A stretch of 64,000 nt of DNA from the NCBI RefSeq assembly GCF_000829035.1, contig NZ_AP012541.1:434001-498000 (forward strand). Reading direction: 5' to 3'. The notes beneath the pieces were generated by a model. It had not been told where the DNA came from, searched no databases, and worked only from the letters and a program-made list of their open reading frames with translations. Shown piece after piece: positions 39,331-47,945 of this stretch. The translations under genes and the position numbers were made by a program. The stretch comes from Lacticaseibacillus paracasei subsp. paracasei. GTDB lineage: Bacteria; Bacillota; Bacilli; Lactobacillales; Lactobacillaceae. The stretch's first letter is position 1; every line of letters begins with the position of its first letter.

Positions 39331-39381
39331 AAAAAGTCTGTGTTGGCATGCCGAAGATTCGGTTGTCAGCATAGACTTTTT
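39331..39381. terminator. Long terminator hairpin after the permease gene
   Basis: Outer arms AAAAAGTCT (39331-39339) and AGACTTTTT (39373-39381) are extended inside by an imperfect stem. A and T tracts on both sides make it bidirectional, serving the convergent YagU-like gene too. Confidence 0.8.
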
Positions 39382-39416
39382 AGTTAACGCTTTTACTTTG
39401 AAGCTGAATGCATCAC

Positions 39417-39920
39417 TTAATTGCCGCTTTTTTCGCGCAACATGTCACTGATGACGATCTGATTGACCGTGTTCCAAACCATGTGACCGACTGCTTCGGA
39501 TAAGTGTTCCTCAACCGGTTGATCTTTAGCGGCGGGCACAATCTTTAGTGCCGGCATTGCCCACAAATGGGCACCTGCCCAAACGCCCAGGCCCCACATA
39601 CTGCCATAGCCAAGTTTAAAAAGCGGTACGTAATGGCCGGCAACAGCATAAAGCGTACCAAGGCTTGATGAGAAGCCGAAGTGTATGAGGAGGCTGACCC
39701 AGGGAATCTGATGGTCTGAATAAGTGTAAGTTGCATGGGTTTGTGCTGCGGTGAGACCGTGTTGCTGCAGGAATGTTTGCGGCGGATTGGTCGCGTCACG
39801 TTCAGGTGTCCGCGGCGGCAAAATATTTTCCCAGCCTAATTTGACAAGTCCTGATACTAAACCGGCAACGGCGCCAACCGCGGCAAGCTTCATGACAGAT
39901 GTTTTTGTTTGTGTACGCAT
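39417..39920 (-). CDS. YagU-like (DUF1440) membrane protein
   Basis: 167 residues with an N-terminal helix (KLAAVGAVAGLVSGLVKLGWE), the family motif ILPPRTPERDATNPPQ and further helices (IHFGFSSSLGTLYAVAGHY). AAGGAGG lies before the ATG at 39920; the longer frame from 39977 is not supported. E. coli YagU has been tied to acid resistance, but the function here is not known. Confidence 0.82.
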   Translation of the reverse strand: MRTQTKTSVMKLAAVGAVAGLVSGLVKLGWENILPPRTPERDATNPPQTFLQQHGLTAAQTHATYTYSDHQIPWVSLLIHFGFSSSLGTLYAVAGHYVPLFKLGYGSMWGLGVWAGAHLWAMPALKIVPAAKDQPVEEHLSEAVGHMVWNTVNQIVISDMLREKSGN

Positions 39921-40098
39921 GCAATGACCTCCTTGAAAATGTCTTGAACACTTCCATTTTAGAACAGCGACAGGCATTTAGCATGGTCTGATCTTGTTAG
40001 TTTTGGCTTTCAGCTAAAATGGCGCGAACTTGATTAGTGCACCGCAGCCTTTAACGATTAATAGCGCCAGACTATTGACCTGATGCATCAGGCACACT

Positions 40099-40992
40099 TT
40101 ACTGGCGAATGTCCGCATGATGGGTATGAACAAAGTCAATGAAGTCTTTGGCGGCTGGGGATTGGTAGTGATCTTTTAAAGTTGCCATATAAAAAATACG
40201 CTGCCAAGTTGGAAAACTAAGCGGAATGATTTTAACGGGTAGCGTTTTAAGAAGTGGCATATTGGGGACAACGGCGATGCCGAAGCCGTTTGCAACGAGA
40301 CCCGCGACGGCTTCATCCTCTTCAATGGCGTACACACTGTGTGGTTGGCCGCCGCATTCGGCAAAAAGCTGGCGGATGATGGGCGCGAGGCCGCTTCTTT
40401 TGGAGAAGGTGACTTGATCGAAAGCCAAGGTTTCACTAAGCTCAATCTGGTTGCGAGTAGCCAAGGGATGATCAGTCGGAGTGATCACGACGAGTGCCTG
40501 AGAAGCAATTGGAAAATAGGCAATATCCTCTTGCTCGTCAACTTTTGAGCAAAAGCAAATATCATAATGTTTAGCGCGTAAACCTTGAATAATTTGTGGT
40601 GATAGCCCGTTTTCGTTCGTGAATTCAAAACGGACATCTTGCTGGCTGTTTTGTAAGAATTCGCGTACCATGCCAGGGACCCAGCGTGTGCTGAGGGTAC
40701 GTAAGGCGGCCAGTTTAATCACCGTTTGCTCGTTGTTTTGGTGTTGCAACTGTTCAATGCCGCTATCGAGGATGGTTAGCGAGTGATCCACAATGCGACT
40801 GAACTCGCGGCCTTCCGAAGTTAAAACAACGTTGCGTCCTTGTCGAACAAACAAGGCAAGACCCAGTTCGGCTTCAAGACCATGAATGGCATTGCTCAGG
40901 CTGGGCTGGGTGATGTTTAACTGGCGGGCAGCACGGGTATAGTTCTGTGATTTGGCTAATGTAACAAAATATCGCAGATGAAAAAGGTTCAT
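40099..40992 (-). CDS. LysR-family transcriptional regulator
   Basis: 297 residues. N-terminal winged HTH (RYFVTLAKSQNYTRAARQLNITQPSLSNAIHGLE, given here in two well-known halves: the first to NYTRAARQL, the second from NITQPSLSN), then a periplasmic-binding-type effector domain. AGGAGG precedes the ATG at 40992. It is divergent from the shikimate-type cluster and so is its likely activator, sensing an aromatic or hydroaromatic acid. Confidence 0.92.
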   Translation of the reverse strand: MNLFHLRYFVTLAKSQNYTRAARQLNITQPSLSNAIHGLEAELGLALFVRQGRNVVLTSEGREFSRIVDHSLTILDSGIEQLQHQNNEQTVIKLAALRTLSTRWVPGMVREFLQNSQQDVRFEFTNENGLSPQIIQGLRAKHYDICFCSKVDEQEDIAYFPIASQALVVITPTDHPLATRNQIELSETLAFDQVTFSKRSGLAPIIRQLFAECGGQPHSVYAIEEDEAVAGLVANGFGIAVVPNMPLLKTLPVKIIPLSFPTWQRIFYMATLKDHYQSPAAKDFIDFVHTHHADIRQ

Positions 40993-41049
40993 TTTGGTCC
41001 TCCTATGAAGGCTTAACCGGAACGATAGCCTCCAGCTATAAGCACCCTC

Positions 41050-41079
41050 ATTATAATGAATTAGAAGTCGCTTGTGCAA
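41050..41079 (-). promoter_or_regulatory. Promoter of the LysR gene
   Basis: Minus-strand TTGCAC (41074-41079) and TATAAT (41050-41055), 18 bp apart, 58 bp before the ATG. The opposite strand has TTAGAA (41061-41066) and TATACA (41083-41088) 16 bp apart as a possible promoter for the divergent operon. Confidence 0.6.
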
Positions 41080-41084
41080 CCGTA

Positions 41085-41100
41085 TACAATTCAATTTGTA
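41085..41100. promoter_or_regulatory. Candidate LysR operator
   Basis: A TACAA-N6-TTGTA inverted repeat in the divergent promoter region, of the size and T/A-ended form typical of LysR-type sites. It overlaps the candidate -10 of the plus-strand operon. Confidence 0.45.
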
Positions 41101-41146
41101 AACAAGATTGAAAAATTAATCACAAATCATTTTGGGAGGCACTATC

Positions 41147-42013
41147 ATGACACTTACTCATCCAATTACCGTTAGTTCATGGACATTAGGCGACCAATGC
41201 AAATTCGAAGATCGCGTTAAAGCAGCCGCAAAAGCTGGGTACGATGGCATCGGCTTACGCGCCGAAACCTACGTCGATGCGCTGAATGAAGGTTTAACAG
41301 ATCAAGGGATTCTCGACATTCTTGATCAGTATCATATCAAGTGCACCGAGGTTGAATACATCGTGCAATGGTGTGAAGAACCGCGGACATACGAGCAAAA
41401 ATATAAGGAGCAAACCTGTTTCCATATGTGTCACTTGTTTGACGTTGAACATATCAACACCGGTTTGATGGAAAGCTATCCAGTTGACTTCACGGCCAAG
41501 AAGTTGCAGGAACTGGCACATCGCGCAGCTTTGGCTGGTAATCTCATCATTGCCCTCGAACCGATGCCATATAGCGGCATGCCAGATTTGAAAAAGACTT
41601 GGGCGATTCTCCAAGGCGCCGGTGCTCCGAATGTGATGATGTTGTTAGACATGTGGCACTGGGTTCGAGCAGACCAGCCGTTCGACTTGCTGACGAAGGA
41701 ACAAGCTAAGCGCGTTATCTCAATTCAACTTGATGATGCTTACAAGCGGCCATATGCAAAGTCCATTTTGCGTGACGAGTCGATGCACGATCGCTTAGCA
41801 CCGGGAACTGGGTTTGAAGATCGGACTGAAAAGTTTATCAAGATGATTAAAGAGGCTGGCGTGGATCCAAAAGTGATTGGCGTTGAAGTTATTTCTGATC
41901 ACTACATGGCCAAAGGGATTGACTGGGTTGCCAAATATACTTACGACACCACGGTGAAAACCTTGCAGGCGGCATGGCCGGAAATTTTGAAGGAAACTGT
42001 TGCGACACACTAA
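41147..42013 (+). CDS. TIM-barrel sugar-phosphate isomerase/epimerase family protein
   Basis: 288 residues of the xylose isomerase-like (AP endonuclease 2) fold. Metal-binding residues are seen in IIALEPMPYSGMP, LLDMWHWV and IGVEVISDHYM. GGGAGG precedes the ATG at 41147. Some members of this fold are 3-dehydroshikimate dehydratases. Next to two shikimate-dehydrogenase-like genes that role is attractive but unproven; an isomerase or epimerase of a related cyclic acid is the alternative. Confidence 0.8.
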   Translation: MTLTHPITVSSWTLGDQCKFEDRVKAAAKAGYDGIGLRAETYVDALNEGLTDQGILDILDQYHIKCTEVEYIVQWCEEPRTYEQKYKEQTCFHMCHLFDVEHINTGLMESYPVDFTAKKLQELAHRAALAGNLIIALEPMPYSGMPDLKKTWAILQGAGAPNVMMLLDMWHWVRADQPFDLLTKEQAKRVISIQLDDAYKRPYAKSILRDESMHDRLAPGTGFEDRTEKFIKMIKEAGVDPKVIGVEVISDHYMAKGIDWVAKYTYDTTVKTLQAAWPEILKETVATH

Positions 42014-42192
42014 AAGGAGCGTAATTTTTATGGCTGATTGGTTAGGTTTGAAAGACAAAGTTGTCGTTGTCACTGGTGCTGTTGGCGGGATGGGCACTCA
42101 TTTTTGCGAAGCCTTTGCAGAGCATGGGGCTCCTATGCTGTAATTACGGACAAAAATAGTTTGTGCGATAATTGACAGATGAGGAATATTTT

Positions 42193-42468
42193 ATGACCAA
42201 TACAGCTATTCGCTACACCCCCGAATTTAAGCAAACCTTGATTGATCTTCATGAAAAAGGACACTCATTCAAAGAACTACATGAAGAATACGGTCCTTCC
42301 TTAGACACTATTCGCAAATGGGTTCAGGCGGCCACTGTCATTGCCATTGATCATCAAGGTACTGCTGTGACCAACGAACAGTTCAAGCAACTTCAAAAAG
42401 AAAATCGCCGTTTGAGGGAAGAACTCGATATTTTAAAACGAGCGGCGGTGTTGCTGGCAAAGCGTTGA
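42193..42468 (+). CDS. IS3-family transposase OrfA
   Basis: About 91 residues: an HTH_Tnp_1 domain (YTPEFKQTLIDLHEKGHSF, then SLDTIRKWV) and a Leu/Glu-rich coiled-coil end (LQKENRRLREELDILKRAA). GATGAGGA precedes the ATG at 42193. It ends 4 nt after the start of orfB, in the frame needed for -1 frameshifting; TTTTAAAAC near 42430 is a possible slip site. Confidence 0.88.
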   Translation: MTNTAIRYTPEFKQTLIDLHEKGHSFKELHEEYGPSLDTIRKWVQAATVIAIDHQGTAVTNEQFKQLQKENRRLREELDILKRAAVLLAKR

Positions 42469-43328
42469 TTCATAGCGGCCGAAAGGCCGCTCTTTTTATG
42501 ATTCAAGATCAATTGAGCCGGGGGCACCGCATCACAGTTATTCTCCGAGCGTTACGGATCCCTTCGAGTACCTACTATGACTGGTTAAGGTGGCATCCTA
42601 AGTCACGAAATCGCCGCCGAATTAAGCTTAAAGAGCTGGTTCAGGTTCTTTGGCAACGTCGAAAGTTTTACGGATACGTGCGGATTGCTAAACGTATTCG
42701 TAAATTACTTAAATGCCGCTTAAGTGACCGCACGATTTGGAAAGTCATGCGTGAATTGGGGATTCAATCGACAATGTATCGTAAACGCTCTAAAAAGCCT
42801 ACCACAACCACTGACATGCCCCAAAAACCTAATTTAATGCGACACCTAGCTGACTTGTCTGAGGTCGTGACCACCGATATCACCTATATTCAACTGATCA
42901 ACCAAAACTGGGTTTACCTTGCAACAGCGTATGATCCAAAAGCGAGAAAAGTCTTAGCTTGGCAAGTGGGTCAACAGATGACACAAGACCTCGCGGTCGC
43001 ACCGATTCAAGCGTTAATTCACCAAGGTTATACTTTTAAGATGGTTCATAGCGATATGGGTAGTCAATATACCAGTCGTTTGTTTGAGACAACATTGACA
43101 GATGCGCACCTGCGTCACTCATATTCGCGCAAAGGCAAACCGGCTGATAACGGGCGGATTGAGGCCTACCATTCGCTATTGAAACGAGAATGGGTCCGGT
43201 TGGAGCAGATCAACTATGAATCAATTTTAGACGTCACTGAATCCATTGCTCGTTACAACACCTTCTACAATCATGATCGCGAGACCAACGGTCGCGGTGC
43301 TTGCAAAAGAAAGTCAGCAGCTGCATAA
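42465..43328 (+). CDS. IS3-family transposase OrfB (DDE integrase core)
   Basis: 287 residues with the HTH_21 region and an rve core: Asp in VVTTDITYIQL, Asp in VHSDMGSQYTS and Glu in NGRIEAYHSLLKRE. The C-terminus (ETNGRGACKRKSAAA) differs from the usual end of the family. A strong GCGGCC-GAAA-GGCCGC hairpin lies just after its beginning and may aid frameshifting from OrfA. Confidence 0.9.
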   Translation: MIHSGRKAALFMIQDQLSRGHRITVILRALRIPSSTYYDWLRWHPKSRNRRRIKLKELVQVLWQRRKFYGYVRIAKRIRKLLKCRLSDRTIWKVMRELGIQSTMYRKRSKKPTTTTDMPQKPNLMRHLADLSEVVTTDITYIQLINQNWVYLATAYDPKARKVLAWQVGQQMTQDLAVAPIQALIHQGYTFKMVHSDMGSQYTSRLFETTLTDAHLRHSYSRKGKPADNGRIEAYHSLLKREWVRLEQINYESILDVTESIARYNTFYNHDRETNGRGACKRKSAAA

Positions 43329-44349
43329 GTAACCGTTCAATAGGCGCACAGCCCTGGGGAAAGCACCAGATGTCAGGGCTTGTTTGTCGTACCTATGGCA
43401 CGTTAAACAAGATTAAACGCTGATAAAAGATCTGATAATGCGTGAATTTAAGTGACAACCATACGCATTCGGCAGAACCGTACAATTTTTGTCCGGACCA
43501 TTGACATTCTTGCCTGGGGCGAAGCTTGTCTTGGTTGATATTAAGAAAGATGCGATTCAGACAGCAGCTAAAAAATTAGCTGATCAATATGGCGTGCAAA
43601 CATTAGCAGTGGCAACTGACACCACAGATGAAGATGAAGTCGATGCTGCGGTGCAAGCGGTTGTGGCTGAGTTTGGCAAAGTGGACATTCTCGTGAACAC
43701 GGCCGCTATCTTGCGTTTTTCACCGTTTGAGGATTTGCGTTTGGATGAGTGGAAGACGGCTGTGAATATTAATTTGACTGGTTATTTCTTGATGTCACAA
43801 CGATTTGGTCGGCAAATGATTGCCCAACATCATGGGACGATGGTGCATATTTCAACGGTTGCGGCTGATTTTCCAGAGACATACAGCGGGGCTTACAGCA
43901 CAACCAAAGCCGCGGTTAATATGTTATCGAAACAAATGGCCGCTGAATGGGGCCAGTTCGGGATTCGCAGCAACTGTGTCATGCCATGTTTGGTGAAGAC
44001 CCCGATGTCGGCTGATTTTTACAAGGATCCTAACGTGTTGGACGGCCGTGAGCACTTAGTTGCCAGTCGCCGGATTGGCAACTTGGATGACATCGCCAAT
44101 GCTGTCCTTTACTTGAGCAGTGACCGTTCCGATTACACAAACGGTGATGAACTGCGAGTTGATGGCGGGCTGGGCATCATGATGCAAGATATGATTCCGA
44201 AGCCGGGTGGTCGGCGTGAATACGCAATTAAAGCGCACCAAGCTGCCAAGTAATTTGCAATATTGATAGAAGCAACTTGATCGCACCTTGGGTCAGGTTC
44301 TTCTTTTCAAAATGCTCGTGAAAATATGAACTTAATGGAGGCACTGAAC

Positions 44350-45246
44350 ATGGAGACGTGGATTTCTGGAGCGACTGGTTTGTTGTGCTTGCTGGGCAGT
44401 CCGGTTGGCCATTCTGGCTCGCCAGCAATGTATAACTTCAGTTTTCAAAAACAAAAAATTGATGCAGCTTATGTGGCGTTTGACGTGACCAAGGAGCAGA
44501 TGCCAGAAGCATTGAATGCCATGCGCCTTTTCAAAATGTGCGGCGGCAACGTCACGATGCCGTGTAAAAATGTAGCAGCAACTTTGATGGACGAGTTATC
44601 GCCAGCTGCCAAGATCATTGGTGCGGTGAATGTCGTTGTGAATGATGATGGCAAATTGATCGGTCACATCACGGATGGCATCGGATTTGTTCGGAATTTG
44701 CAGGAACACGAGATTGATATCAAAGGCAAGCATTTGGTGGTATTAGGTGCTGGTGGCGCCGCGACTGCCATTCAAGTCCAAGCGGCGCTAGATGGTGCAA
44801 AACAGATTACCATCTTTAATCGGCAGGATGAATTCTATTCACGTGCTGAATCGACCGCCAAAAAGTTGGCCGAGGCAGCACCTGCTGTCAAAGTAGATGT
44901 GGTTCAGTTGGAAAATACTGACAGGCTCAAAGCGGCGATTGCGGACGCCGATATTCTTGTCAACGCAACTACTGTCGGCATGAAACCAGACGATGGGGTT
45001 TCCCTTGTTGATCCGAGTTTCCTACGCGCAGATTTGGTGGTGGCTGACACGGTATACAATCCTTTGAAGACAAAGTTGATTGAAGATGCTGAAAAAGTTG
45101 GCGCAAAAACAGCACCGGGTAAAGGCATGCTACTTTGGCAAGGCGCAGCCGGATATCAATTGTGGACTGGTCAGGACATGCCGGTGAAGGCATATCAGGC
45201 ATTTGAAGAAGAGCGTGAACCAGACCGGTTAGAAACCGGAGTGTAA
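44350..45246 (+). CDS. Shikimate dehydrogenase-like protein (first paralogue)
   Basis: 298 residues. Substrate-binding GSPVGHSGSPAMYN, catalytic Lys in GGNVTMPCKN, Asp in HITDGIGFVRNL and nucleotide-binding LGAGGAATA. GGAGG precedes the ATG at 44350. With a second copy two genes downstream it probably acts on quinate, shikimate or dihydro forms in catabolism rather than aromatic biosynthesis. The last dozen codons (EEEREPDRLETGV) come from a palindromic repeat that begins inside the gene. Confidence 0.87.
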   Translation: METWISGATGLLCLLGSPVGHSGSPAMYNFSFQKQKIDAAYVAFDVTKEQMPEALNAMRLFKMCGGNVTMPCKNVAATLMDELSPAAKIIGAVNVVVNDDGKLIGHITDGIGFVRNLQEHEIDIKGKHLVVLGAGGAATAIQVQAALDGAKQITIFNRQDEFYSRAESTAKKLAEAAPAVKVDVVQLENTDRLKAAIADADILVNATTVGMKPDDGVSLVDPSFLRADLVVADTVYNPLKTKLIEDAEKVGAKTAPGKGMLLWQGAAGYQLWTGQDMPVKAYQAFEEEREPDRLETGV

Positions 45247-45329
45247 GCGGGCCTGAACGTGATGGCCGGGTTTTGGGCATTACGTTCAGGGTCCTTACAC
45301 GCAGGTTTCTGGTCTGGAGAACGCGTTTA
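45211..45329 (+). repeat. Structured palindromic repeat, unit 1
   Basis: A 119-nt element bounded by GAGCGTGAAC and GAACGCGTTTA. Four helices nest: 45220-45224/45313-45317, 45231-45237/45304-45310, 45241-45247/45294-45300 and 45252-45260/45282-45290. It includes the last codons of the shikimate dehydrogenase-like gene. Confidence 0.8.
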
Positions 45330-45333
45330 GGAA

Positions 45334-45463
45334 GAGCGTGAACTGGCGCGCACAGAAACTGGAGCATAAGCGGCCTCAAGCCTAAATGGCTGGTCTTTGG
45401 CCATTTTGGCCATTTAGGCTTGAGTTCCTTATGTGCAGGTTTCTGCGCCAGAGAACGCGTTTA
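45334..45463 (+). repeat. Structured palindromic repeat, unit 2
   Basis: Same borders and helix order as unit 1 but different paired sequences: 45343-45349/45445-45451, 45354-45359/45439-45444, 45364-45370/45428-45434 and a 15-bp apical stem 45375-45389/45410-45424. Changes on one arm are matched on the other. Confidence 0.8.
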
Positions 45464-45468
45464 AAAAA

Positions 45469-45510
45469 GAGCGTGAACCAGACCGGTCTCTGGTGTAGGG
45501 AACACGTTTA
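45469..45510 (+). repeat. Structured palindromic repeat, short unit 3
   Basis: The borders GAGCGTGAACCAGA and GGGAACACGTTTA are kept, but the middle is reduced to a small hairpin (CCAGAC..GTCTCTGG). It ends 21 bp before the MFS gene. Confidence 0.65.
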
Positions 45511-45531
45511 AAAACGGAGGCAACTTGAACG

Positions 45532-46749
45532 ATGAAAACCAAACGTAATCATTTTTTGCCGGGTGCACTGGCACTGTATTTTTCCTATGCGATGCTGGGG
45601 ATTGCATCTTCCATTCTAAGTCAGTATAAGGCGCAGTTTGCTTCGAATTGGGGTGCGCAACAACTGAGCAATGGCACCGTTGACGTCAGCATGGTCGTGT
45701 CAGTGATTGCGGAGTTCGGGTTAGGTCGCTTGATTGCCTATCCGTTTGCCGGGCCAGTGTCGGATCATTTTGGCCGGAAGGTTTCTGGGACGATTGGGAT
45801 CGGGTTGTATGTGATCTTCTTCATCGGCATCATCACGGTCAATAGTTTCTGGGCGGCTTATCTCATCGGTATTCTTAATGGGATGGCGAACTCATTTTTG
45901 GACACCTGTGTTTCCCCGAGTCTCATGGAAATGTTTCCGGAATCGGCGTCGATTGCCAATCTTCTGACAAAATTCGCTGTGGTCACCGCGCAGTTTATCT
46001 TGCCGTTCTTCATTGGCGGCGTTGCGGCGGCTGGCCTGTCATTTCGGACGATCTTCATCATCTGCGGCGTGGCGCTGGCTGCGGATGCCATTGCCATTAT
46101 CGTTTTCCCATTTCCTAAGCGGGAAAAACCAGAGCTGAATGCAGCTGGCACGCCTGAAAAAATGCATTTTTCAATTGGGTCTGTGGCGGCTATTTTAATT
46201 GGTTTCACCAGTTCGACCACCTTCATGGTTTGGTTGAATTGCAACCAGGAACTAGGGGCGGCTTACGGGGTTAAAAATCCAGCAACGCTGCAATCGTTAT
46301 ACGCCGTTGGTGCTGGGATTGCGGTGTTGCTGACGGCTCGTCTGATCAAAGCCGGTTTAAAAGAAAGCACCGTTTTGATCCTGTATCCGACGATTGCGGT
46401 GGTCATGTTAGCCTTGTGCTACTTTGTGCAGACGCCGGTCATTCTTTACATTGGTAGTTTTGTGATTGGTTATGCCGCGGCTGGCGGTGTGTTGCAACTT
46501 GCCACCTCAACGACTATCAGTTTCTTCCCCAGTCATAAAGGCACAGCGACTTCGCTGGTCATGATTGCCTCAAGTATTGCCAACTATGCGGTGTTATCCG
46601 CCGCTGCCGGGTTGACCAAGGCCTTTGGCGATGCGGCACCACGGATGATCATTCTTTTGAATATTGTCATCACGATTGTCGGCATCGGTTTAGCACTGGT
46701 CGTGAAGACGCAGGAAAAGCACGTCCTAGCAGTTTCACAAGTCCATTAG
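45532..46749 (+). CDS. MFS transporter, probable shikimate/quinate-type carrier
   Basis: 405 residues with twelve membrane helices. The MFS signature between helices 2 and 3 reads AGPVSDHFGRKVSG. GGAGG lies 11 nt before the ATG. Placement between two shikimate-dehydrogenase-like genes suggests it imports the cluster substrate; sequence alone does not define it. Confidence 0.85.
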   Translation: MKTKRNHFLPGALALYFSYAMLGIASSILSQYKAQFASNWGAQQLSNGTVDVSMVVSVIAEFGLGRLIAYPFAGPVSDHFGRKVSGTIGIGLYVIFFIGIITVNSFWAAYLIGILNGMANSFLDTCVSPSLMEMFPESASIANLLTKFAVVTAQFILPFFIGGVAAAGLSFRTIFIICGVALAADAIAIIVFPFPKREKPELNAAGTPEKMHFSIGSVAAILIGFTSSTTFMVWLNCNQELGAAYGVKNPATLQSLYAVGAGIAVLLTARLIKAGLKESTVLILYPTIAVVMLALCYFVQTPVILYIGSFVIGYAAAGGVLQLATSTTISFFPSHKGTATSLVMIASSIANYAVLSAAAGLTKAFGDAAPRMIILLNIVITIVGIGLALVVKTQEKHVLAVSQVH

Positions 46750-46767
46750 CAAAAAGGAGTTCGGAAC

Positions 46768-47667
46768 ATGTCATTAAAAGATGAAATTGACGGTCACACC
46801 GTTTTAGCTGGCTTACTGGCGCATCCTGCTGGCCACTCGATGTCGCCGGCAATGTATAACGCAACATTTGAAAAACTTGGGTTAAATGATGCTTACCTGT
46901 CCTTTGATGTTGATGCACCTGAATTGGCACACGCCTTGCAAGCTATGCGCAGCCTGCATTTTCTGGGTGGTAATTTGTCGATGCCGAATAAGCAAAAGGC
47001 CATACCGTTGTTGGACAAACTATCGCCGGCCGCAAAATTGATCGGTGCCGTAAATACCATTGTCAATGACCACGGGGTGCTGACCGGCCATATCACCGAT
47101 GGCACAGGCTTCATGCAAGCACTGAGCAACGATGGCTTGGATATTCGCGGCGAGAAAATGACACTGGCAGGAGCTGGCGGTGCGGGGACAGCGATTGCGA
47201 TTCAAGCAGCTTTGGACGGTGTCCGGGAAATCAATATTTTTAATCGTCGTGATGCTTCGTGGCAAAATGCCGAACGTAATGTGGCCATCATTAATGACCA
47301 AACGCAAGGCCATGCGACATTGTTTGCACTCGATGATCAACCGGCGTTAAAGGCTAGCATTTCGGATTCAGTGATCTATGTTGATGCGACACCCGCGGGG
47401 ATGAAGCCGCTAGAAACTATTAGTAATGTGCCTGATGGCGATTGGTTTACGCCAGAGACGATCGTGTTTGATACGGTCTATGCACCGCGCGAAACCAAAC
47501 TTATGCAGCTCGCTAAAGAAGCCGGTGTGAACCACGTGTATAACGGCATTAACATGCTGATCAATCAAGGCGCCGCCGCCTTCCATCTGTGGACAGGCCT
47601 ACAAATGCCAGTTGATTATATTCGCGAGACGGTGTTTGGTGAACCGGCGGCAGTCGCGCACTCGTAA
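46768..47667 (+). CDS. Shikimate dehydrogenase-like protein (second paralogue)
   Basis: 299 residues, with AHPAGHSMSPAMYN, catalytic Lys in GGNLSMPNK, NTIVND, HITDGTGFM and AGAGGAGTA. AAGGAG precedes the ATG. It is clearly related to the gene at 44350 but well diverged, so the two probably have different substrates or cofactors (NAD versus NADP, quinate versus shikimate). It is the last gene of the LysR-linked cluster. Confidence 0.87.
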   Translation: MSLKDEIDGHTVLAGLLAHPAGHSMSPAMYNATFEKLGLNDAYLSFDVDAPELAHALQAMRSLHFLGGNLSMPNKQKAIPLLDKLSPAAKLIGAVNTIVNDHGVLTGHITDGTGFMQALSNDGLDIRGEKMTLAGAGGAGTAIAIQAALDGVREINIFNRRDASWQNAERNVAIINDQTQGHATLFALDDQPALKASISDSVIYVDATPAGMKPLETISNVPDGDWFTPETIVFDTVYAPRETKLMQLAKEAGVNHVYNGINMLINQGAAAFHLWTGLQMPVDYIRETVFGEPAAVAHS

Positions 47668-47745
47668 ACAAGAAGACGAATTCAAGCAGTCAGCCACGCG
47701 CTTAAAATCGTCATTTCGACAAATCAAAAAAAAAGATAATCTTGT

Positions 47746-47789
47746 AAAAAAGCCCCGATGTCAGTGTGCCACTGGCATCAGGGCTTTTT
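47746..47789 (+). terminator. Intrinsic terminator of the shikimate-type cluster
   Basis: A stem of about 20 bp with two mismatches (47746-47766 with 47770-47789), a tiny loop and a five-T tract. Confidence 0.85.
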
Positions 47790-47865
47790 GCATTCCGTGG
47801 CCATGTGCCAGCGTTTTCTAAGCTGACTGAGTGGGCATGCGGTCACCTGCTAATTGAATAAAAAG

Positions 47866-47921
47866 TATTCGCGAATATATCAACGTCAAAGGTTGTTATT
47901 GGCCTTACATTTAGTTAGTAT
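47866..47921 (+). promoter_or_regulatory. Promoter and candidate operator of the cysE-cysK operon
   Basis: TTGTTA (47893-47898) and TAGTAT (47916-47921) are 17 bp apart. A perfect 12-bp palindrome TATTCGCGAATA (47866-47877) ends 15 bp before the -35, where an activator would bind. Confidence 0.5.
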
Positions 47922-47945
47922 ATAAGTACTGAAAGGGAGGATACT

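Larger units (their letters stand above)
42131..43514 (+). mobile_element. IS3-family (IS150-like) insertion sequence
   Basis: About 1384 bp between two copies of TGGGGC (42125-42130 and 43515-43520) that would be the target duplication. Ends share CGGACAAAAAT in inverted orientation (42147-42157 and 43485-43495). Two overlapping ORFs, orfA and orfB, are in the typical -1 arrangement. The exact ends are uncertain by several bases because the outermost nucleotides match poorly. Confidence 0.82.
42030..44253 (+). pseudogene. Short-chain dehydrogenase/reductase, split by an IS3-family element
   Basis: The first 34 codons (42030-42130) encode MADWLGLKDKVVVVTGAVGG, with the Rossmann TGxxxGxG motif. 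The rest (43521-44253) continues GAKLVLVDIKK, then NTAAIL, catalytic Ser in HISTV, and YxxxK as YSTTK. Joining the parts at the shared TGGGGC restores one 277-codon frame with stop. RBS AAAGGAG precedes the ATG. An ORF beginning inside the IS (43489) reads into the second part but lacks the nucleotide-binding start. The enzyme probably oxidised or reduced a hydroaromatic acid in this cluster. Confidence 0.9.

Noticed and set aside
43489..44253. Independent SDR gene starting in the IS
   Set aside because: The first residues come from IS sequence and the nucleotide-binding motif is missing; it is the 3' part of the split gene.
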